From contig JAEOUN010000117.1 of NCBI GenBank assembly GCA_016839245.1, forward strand, positions 1 through 32,790: 32,790 nucleotides of DNA, read 5' to 3'. Under the pieces are notes generated by a model. The model was not told the DNA's origin and did no database searches. It saw only the letters and a program-made list of their open reading frames with translations. Of the stretch, positions 15,818-24,900 are shown one piece after another (the stretch's first letter is position 1; each line of letters begins with the position of its first letter). Position numbers and translations under genes: made by a program. The stretch comes from Candidatus Thorarchaeota archaeon. Its GTDB lineage: Archaea > Asgardarchaeota > Thorarchaeia > Thorarchaeales > Thorarchaeaceae.

Positions 15818-15973
15818 CTCATCATTGAGTACGGCGCGCACTCAGTTCAGCAAATGATAGCAGGACTAAACAATCACTTGTAACCTATCGGAGAGAGAGA
15901 ATTACTAGTATAGACCAGCGTTTCTGCCAAAGTGACTGAAGAGCAAATAATCCCCTAGATTGGAGCTTGGAAG

Positions 15974-18900
15974 ATGAATCGAAGAAAGTATGTATTAGTC
16001 ATTTTTGCAGTGTTTTTTGGAATTAGTATTGTAACTTCAACTAGTAATGAAACTTTCATCGCGATGCAGACGCAATTTTCCGAAACAGATTCATATGTTA
16101 CCTCAAGTATTGGTGATGACTTTGAGGACTTCATTGACCAAATTTCTGACCTTCATGCTCCAACAGATATTGGCACGCACAGTGTCTTTTCAGACCTTCA
16201 AGACTATGGGATTAATTATGATCAAATGACTGAATCCAATACAGGCTCATCAGGTTTCAATTTGGAGGATTATGTTGACCAACAATCCAATCTTCACGAT
16301 CCAACTGATATTGGAACTCACAGCAACTTTGCTGAAATGCAGGATATTGATGCTATATATGACATGCTTACCGAGGCAAATACTGCAACTGCCGCAATTA
16401 ATGAGTATAGAGCTGTTGATGGTGTTTCGAGTGCAGAAATCACTTGGACTACAGTTGGCACATCTCCATATCTTGACGCGCAAGATCAACCTACCAACTA
16501 CATTCATTCTTCCTCAAATGCAGTAGTAAGCACTTGGTATACATTTGCAGACACTTCTGGGATTAGTGGTACATTTACTGTAAATTGTTCGATTTATTGG
16601 ATGTGCTCTACTTCAGGCGGTGATTCATACCCACAATGGGAAATTGATTGGACTGGTGATGGCGTGGCAGATGCAAGTGGGTCCACTGCTACTCGTTCGA
16701 CATGGGCCTGGGTTGATCTTGGAACAATCTCCGGTCTTGATACGGTGACCGAAATAAATGCTGCAAGGATAAGATTCACTCTTAACAAAGGTTCAGGAGG
16801 TCCTGATCAGGTAAACATCGATGCCGTTAGACTGGGAATATCTCAACCTTCAACGCCAAACTACGATTTGGATTTGGAAGTTGGCTGGACAGCTGCTGAC
16901 TATGATGAGACAAATGAATACTTGTGTATCTATGGTGGATCACAAGGAACTGAGGGTCTCCGTATTGATGTCTGGGATGGTTCTCAGTGGCAGAATGTAA
17001 TTTCAGATCTTACAACAGGGTGGAATAATGTGTCTGTTTCATCATATTTGACAAGTTCTTCTTTTGAGATTCGTTTTACGGATACAAGTGACGATTCAAC
17101 GGTGGAAGATGCATGGGAGATTGAAGGAGTAATGCTACATGTCTGGACCGGCGGATTTACGAATTATGAGCTTGATCTAGAGGTTGGTTGGACGGCTGCT
17201 GATTATGATGAGGTAAATGAAGAACTTTGTATCTATCCCATTACAGGAGGTGGGTGGCCTAGCGAGGATATCAAAGTCGATGTGTGGAATGGCGTTTGGA
17301 CTAATGTGATTGTTGATTTGACTCCTGATCAATGGAATAATGTAAGCATCAGTAGTTATCTTACTAGTTCAGCATTTGAGATTCGTTTTCTTGGAGGTAC
17401 TGAGACTGGTGATACCTCTCAAGATACCTGGGCGATAGATACAGTCATACTTCACACATGGACAGTGAGTTATTCTCCTGTGAATGATCAGTCACCGACT
17501 CTCGACAATCCCACTGATACCGACAATATGTATGCGCAGTATCAAGAATATCAGATTACTGCATATGTTTCCGACCAAAATGGATTTGCAGATATCTCAT
17601 ACTTAGAGATTGGTTTTTGGGATAATGCCCAGACAACTGAATACTGCAGATTCCGGTATAATGAAGACACCAATACCTTTACCGAAGAGTATGATGGAGG
17701 TACTTATGTTTCCTTAAACACTGGAAGTTCTTCTGCAACTGAGAGTGGTAACGATATTGATGCCACCTTCTACTTTACTATTGACTGGGACTTTCCAGAT
17801 TCAACTGACATTGATGCTCGATGCTACGTCGTGGACACTCAGACTGAATCTTCAACGACATGGTATGAAGTTAATTGGGATGTTGAAACCCGTTTGGATT
17901 ACTCTACTGTCCCAAGTATCACAGATAGTTATGGGACCGCAGATAGAGGTGATCTCGATGGATCTTTTTCAATGACTGGTACGATTATCTATTATAACTC
18001 GATAGATGATGTTCCCTCCTCAGCAGCTATTGACGTTTGGGTTTCAGCATCTGAATATGGTACTAATTTTGGACCATGGAGTGATTTAACGCCAATAACG
18101 GGAACATTTAATGTCACATGTTATGCTGATGATGAAATAGGTCTTGATACTTATACAATCAAGATTGTTGAGGAGGATGCTGGGGCAGACGGCAATGATC
18201 TATATCATACAACTAGCGTTACTGATTCATATGTTGCTGATAGAGTACAAGTTCAGTCTTATTCCGTTACTGATTCACGAGTCAATCTAGACGCATCTGT
18301 CAATATTGATGTGACACTCCACTACGATTATGATGACACTCCTGTGACTGATGGTTCAGTCACTATTAATGATGTATCTGCTACTCATCAAGGCTCTGGT
18401 ATCTGGCGAATTTCAGACTCTGAGTCGACAGTCACTATGTATACGTACGACACAATAGCCTATTCTGGTGGTGAACACGGTTTGTCCATAGTTGACCAGA
18501 ACGGGCAATCACAAGCAATTATTTGGGATCAAGTCATTGTTGTTTCGTATTCTGTATCTGATAATCGAGTCAATCTCGATACATCTGTCAATATTGATGT
18601 GACACTCCACTACGATTATGATGACACTCCTGTGACTGATGGTTCCGTGACAATTAACACAATTTCAGCTACCCATCAGGGTTCAGGTGTCTGGAGAATC
18701 TCTCCCTCTCAATCAAGTGTAATTGGAATCACCTACAATCTTGTGGCTGTGAGTGCCAATTTTTATGATATAGTTTCAGTCAATCAGAATAGTCAGAGTC
18801 AGCTCGTAATATGGGATCAGATTGTCGTTATTGGATACACCATATCTGATCCGAGAGTGAATATAGATGACACTGTCAATATAGATGTCACCCTGGAGTA

Positions 18901-21900
18901 TGCCTATGATAATAATCCCGTCACTGATGGTACAGTGACGATCAATACAATATCTGCAACGCATCAAGGCTCAGGTGTATGGAGAATAATTCAATCACAA
19001 GGCGGAGTTCAATCAGTTACTTACAACACGGTAGCTACTTCTGAAAATGCATATGATATAACATCAGTAAATCAGAACAGCCAGTCTACAACTATCATTT
19101 GGGATCAGATTGTTGTTCAGACAACAACTGTTGATGACAGTCGTATTGGTACTGGTGATTTCGCTGAGATCCGTGTTACATTACAGCTTGCTTATGATAG
19201 TACTCCGCTTGGTTCTGGAGATGCAGTCACTCTAGATGGAATCGCAATGACTTGGGATGGTGTGAACTCGTGGTTTAGTCTCTCTCGTACTCAAGCATCT
19301 GTTGGTCAATGGATTTACTTCGTCAACTCAAGTACTGACACAACATATGGAATTACTGCACTTGACATTGATAGTATCACAGTGAGTGTGATTTGGGATC
19401 GTGTGCAAGTTCAATCCTATAGTGTGATCGATAATCGCATTGACATTGATACTTCAGCTACAATCGATGTCACATTATTTTATGACTATGATGATACTGC
19501 AGTGATTGATGGGGTTGTTACAGTGAACGGTCTTTCCGCCACTCATCAAGGTCTTGGCGTATGGCGATTCACGGATTCAAAAAGTAGTGTGCAATTGGTC
19601 ACCTATGACACTGTCAGTGTTTCTGGAAATACGAATGGTATCAGTGCTGTCGATCAGAATTCTCTTTCTACTGATGTTATTTGGGATCGTGTGCAGGTCC
19701 AATCTTATTCCGTTATTAATTCAAGAGTAAATATTGATGATGCTGTAAGTATTGATGTAACGCTTTGCTATGATTATGACAATTCACCAGTCACTGATGG
19801 AATTGTTACAATCAATGGTCTCTCTGCAACTCATCAAGGTCTTGGTATATGGCGAGTGACGGATTCAGAATCTAATGTTATGGCTAATACCTACAATGTA
19901 GTTGCTGCTTCTGAAAACACCTACAATATCACAGTAGTTGACCAAAATAGTCAGAGTCAACAAGTGATATGGGATCAAATCACTGTAAGGAGCTATTCTG
20001 CCTCTGATTCTCATGCCAATATTGATGAATCCATCAACATTGAGGTGACACTGGAATACGAGTATGATGACACTCCTGTGACTGATGGAACTGTTACTAT
20101 AAATACAATCTCCGCAACTCATCAAGGGTCTGGTGTATGGCGAATCTCCGACTCTGAATCTGTTGTCACCATGAACACGTACAATTCAATATCGTGCTCA
20201 GGAAATACCAATGGGATATCATCTGTGAATCAAAACTCTCAATCAATCAACGTAATTTGGGATCGAATACAAGTGCAATCCTATTCCGTATCCAATGCAC
20301 GCGTTAATGTTGACGATGTCGTCAATATTGATGTGACACTTTACTATGACTATAATGATTCACCTGTGATAGATGGCACCGTGACGATCAATGGCATCTC
20401 CGCAGATCATCAAGGTTCTGGTATCTGGCGCATCTCTGATATTGAATCTACCATCATAGCAAATACTTACAACATGGTTGCATCCTCTGGGAATACCTAT
20501 GATATCACAGTAGTTGACCAAAACAGTCAGAGTCAACAAGTGATATGGGATCAAATCACCGTGCGGAGCTATTCTGTATCAGATTCACGCGTTAATGTTG
20601 ATGATGTAGTCAATATTGATGTGACCTTGGAATACGAATATGATGATACACCAGTGATTGATGGCACAGTGACAATCAATGGTACTATCGCTGCATATCA
20701 AGGGTCTGGTGTGTGGCGAATCTCCGACTCTGAATCTGTTGTCACCATGAACACGTACAATTCAATATCGTGCTCAGGAAATACCAATGGGATATCATCT
20801 GTGAATCAAAACTCTCAATCAATCAATGTAATTTGGGATCGAGTTCAGGTTCAGACTTATGTAACAGATGACAGTAGGGTTGACATCAATACAATAGTTC
20901 AAGTCAACATCACGCTCTATTATGACTACGATAATACACCTGTTATTGATGGAAGTGTCACAGTCAATGGTGTATCAGCTACTCATCAAAGTACAGGTAT
21001 CTGGAGCTTTTCCGTTTCACAATCATCTGTACAACTTGTCACGTACGAGACGGTAGTTTGCTCTAGTAACACATATGAAATCACTTCTGTTGATACAAAC
21101 TTGCAATCTCAAGATGTCATCTGGGACCGTGTTCAAGTCCAATCTTATTCGGCTACTGACTCCCGAGTAAATGTTGACGACTCTGTTAATGTCGATGTCA
21201 CTCTCTATTATGACTATGATAACGCACCTGTAATAGATGGGACAGTTACTATCAATGGCGAAACTGCCCTGCATCAAGGATCCGGAATCTGGAGAATATC
21301 CGTATCCGAATCTATTGTGACTGCAAATACCTACAATCTAGTTGCTTGTTCTGGTAATAACCTTGGAATAACTGCTGTTGATCAAAACAGCCTATCTCAA
21401 CAGATTATTTGGGATCAGATTCAAGTTCAATCTTACTTGGTGTCTGATTCTCATGCCAGTCTAAATGAGAATGTAAACATAGATGTTTCTCTTGTCTATG
21501 ATTATGACAATAACCCAGTAACTGATGGCACCATAACAATCAACGGAATCTTAGCTGCACATCAAGGATCTGGTATTTGGAGAATTATTGATTCAGAGTC
21601 AACCGTAATCGCAAATACATACAATTCAATTATTGCTTTTGGAAATGAACATAATCTTAGTCTAGTCGATCAAAATAGTCAATCGACTACTGTAATCTGG
21701 GATCAAATTGTCGTGACAATTGGCGTCGATGATTCAATGCCTCTTAATTCAATGCAAGCTAATTTCACACTCTCTGTCATTTTTGATTATAATGATGCAG
21801 CTTGTACAACATATCAGATTGTCATTCAGAGAAATGGCACTTGGTGGCATTCATTTACGGACACGAACAAGTCGCTCTTTGTTGATACTAATTCTGATGT

Positions 21901-24900
21901 ATCATATACTTATACGGTTCAAATAGTAACTTCCGAATCCACGTACAATATCCTTGCTTTCTCAACAAATAGCCGACAGGTAATCTGGTCTGCTGCTCCA
22001 AATAATGCACCGACTAATGATAATGCTCCAACGCTTACAAACCCCGATGACACGAGCTATCTCTATGCTCGATACAAGTGCTATATTATCACTTCAAATG
22101 CTTCTGACTTAGATGGTTGGAACACTATTCAATACATTGAACTCAGCCTGTATAATGATACACCTTCTGCACCTATTTGGACAATTAGATACACCGTGGC
22201 TACTGATTCATTTTCAATTGAAGTAGGTAGTGGGTTCATTATAATAAGTAGCTCATCCTATGCAACCGGGTCCGATACTAACTTAGATGTTATCTGGTAT
22301 ATCAAGATTGACTGGGACCATGTTGATCTTTTGAATACTGATACTCGACAATATGTCTATGATGGTTTGGCCGAAGATGAGGACTTCTACGAGACCAACT
22401 GGAGTGTTGAAACTCGTCTAGAGGTTACAGGTTTCTCAGTCGATGATGGACTTGGTACAGAGGATAGAGGCCCACTAGATGGTAGTTTCTTTGTCACTGG
22501 AACTATCATATACTTTGGATCTGGAGATAACTATCCCCTCTCAAATGAAACTGATGTCTGGCTTTCAAGCTCTGAATATGGTGCCATAGGTGGACCTTGG
22601 AGTGATCTTGATTTGGTATCTGGTTTCTTCAATATCACTGCCTTTGCAGATGATGTTGTAGGTCTTGATACCTTGACCGTCATTGTTGTCGAAGAGCTTG
22701 CAGGAAGTGGTGGGACTGACCTATTAGCAGCAACAACTCAATCCTCATACATTGCAGATAGAGTGAAAGTCCAGGCATACACAGCATCAGATCCACGCGT
22801 TAATATTGGCGATACTGTGACAATTGATGTTGAGCTAACTTACGAGTATGATCTATCAGTAGTCATAGATGGCTTTGTGGCAATCAATGGAATCTCTGCA
22901 AGTTACGTTGGAGGTGGTATTTGGAGAATATTTGATTCGAAGATTACTGTTCAGAGTGTGACATATGATACAACCTCTTACAGTGGCGGCTCTCATGGTC
23001 TCTATGAGGTCAACCCTAACGCGATGTCACAGGAAGTCATTTGGGATGAAATCATAATTCAGACAACATTTGCTGATGATACTAGAGTTGATGCAAGTAC
23101 TGGCGCAGAAGTCCGAGTGAACCTAATACTTGCCTATGACAGCTCTTCACTTGGTTCTGGAGATACAGTGACTTTGAATGGACAAGTAATGGCTTGGGAT
23201 TCTGTCAATTCATGGTTTGAGCTAACTGTATCTCAAGATTTCGTGGGACAATGGTTATACTATGTCAACTCAACCTCTGAGTCTAGTTATGGCATAGATG
23301 TCTTCAATCTCAATGGTCAGAGTGTCAGCATTATTTGGGATCAGATTATTGTTCAGACAACCACTGCTGATGATGGCCGATTGAACATAAATACAAACGC
23401 AGAGATTAGAGTGACATTGATGCGCGCTTATGATGGAACTTTCTTGGGTTCTAGCGATTCAGTCACTTTGGATGAAGTAGTAATGACCTGGGATAGTACT
23501 AACTCATGGTTTGATCTTGTTGTTAGCCAGTCAAGTGTAGGGGCATGGCTCTATTATGTCAATGCCACTTCTGACGCAACATATGGAATCACGAGTCTTG
23601 ACCTCAACTCAAGTGAAGTGCAAGTGATATGGGATCAGATTATCGTGCAAACAACATCGGCAGATAATATTAGAGTCAATGTCGGGGATAGTGCTGAGAT
23701 TCAAGTCACTCTCTGGTTTGCTTATGATCATACAATGTTGGGTGGCTCAGACAGTGTCACACTTGATGATATACTGATGACATATGATGTCGGTGACTCC
23801 CAGTTCGAACTTTCAGTATCGCAAAGTTCAGTTGGTCTGTGGGTGTACTATGTAAACTCGACCACCGACTCAACATATGGAATAACTGTATTCGATTTAA
23901 ACACACAACAAGTCGCAGTGATTTGGGACAGAATAGTTGTCCAAACAACCACTGTAGATGATGGAAGAGTAGATGTAAATAGCAATGCAGAGATACGAGT
24001 CACGCTCATACTAGAGTATGATGGCACATATCTGGGTACATCTGATTCTGTCACTCTCAATGGTATAGCCATGACTTGGGATGATACCAATGGATGGTTT
24101 GAATTAAATGTTAGTCACTCTTCTGTGGGTGCCAGGACATACTTTGTGAATTCTAGTACTGCTACAACCTATGGCATAGATTTAGTGAATCTTAATGGTC
24201 ATAGCATCTCCATCATTTGGGATAGAGTTCAAGTGGTATCCTATTCTGTCACTGATGATAGAGTCAATGTGGGTGATACTGTCGATGTCGATGTCACTCT
24301 TATCTACGATTACGATGATACACCAGTCACTACGGGAATAGTAAACATCAATGGTAAATCTGCTACTCACCAGAGTGCTGGCGTCTGGAGAATTACGGAT
24401 TTTGAAACCAGTGTGATTATGAATACCTATGATTTCGTAGATAGTACTGGAAACGTTTACGGACTTACTGCGGTGGATCAAAACTCACAGACTGTGAATG
24501 TAATTTGGGACAGACTTGTCATTACTATTGATGTTGATGACGCATCGCTTCTTAATGGTCACCAAGCAAACTTCTCACTTACTGTGGTATTTGACTACAA
24601 TGACGCTATCTGTACAACCTATCACATAGAAATCGACAGAAATGCGACCTTATGGCATTCCTTTACTAATGGAAATGTTACCCTCTTTGTTGATAGTGGT
24701 TCAGATATAGCGTACCTCTACAATGTGAGCTTGGTGATAAGTGAGGGAACTTATGGTATCACAGTCTACACTACAAATACATTACAGGTCATTTGGTCAC
24801 TTGCTTCCAATGAAGTCCCTGTTAATGATGCAATGCCTTTATTGACGAATGGCGACGATACTGATTATCTCTATGCACGATATCGTTACTACGTCATAAC

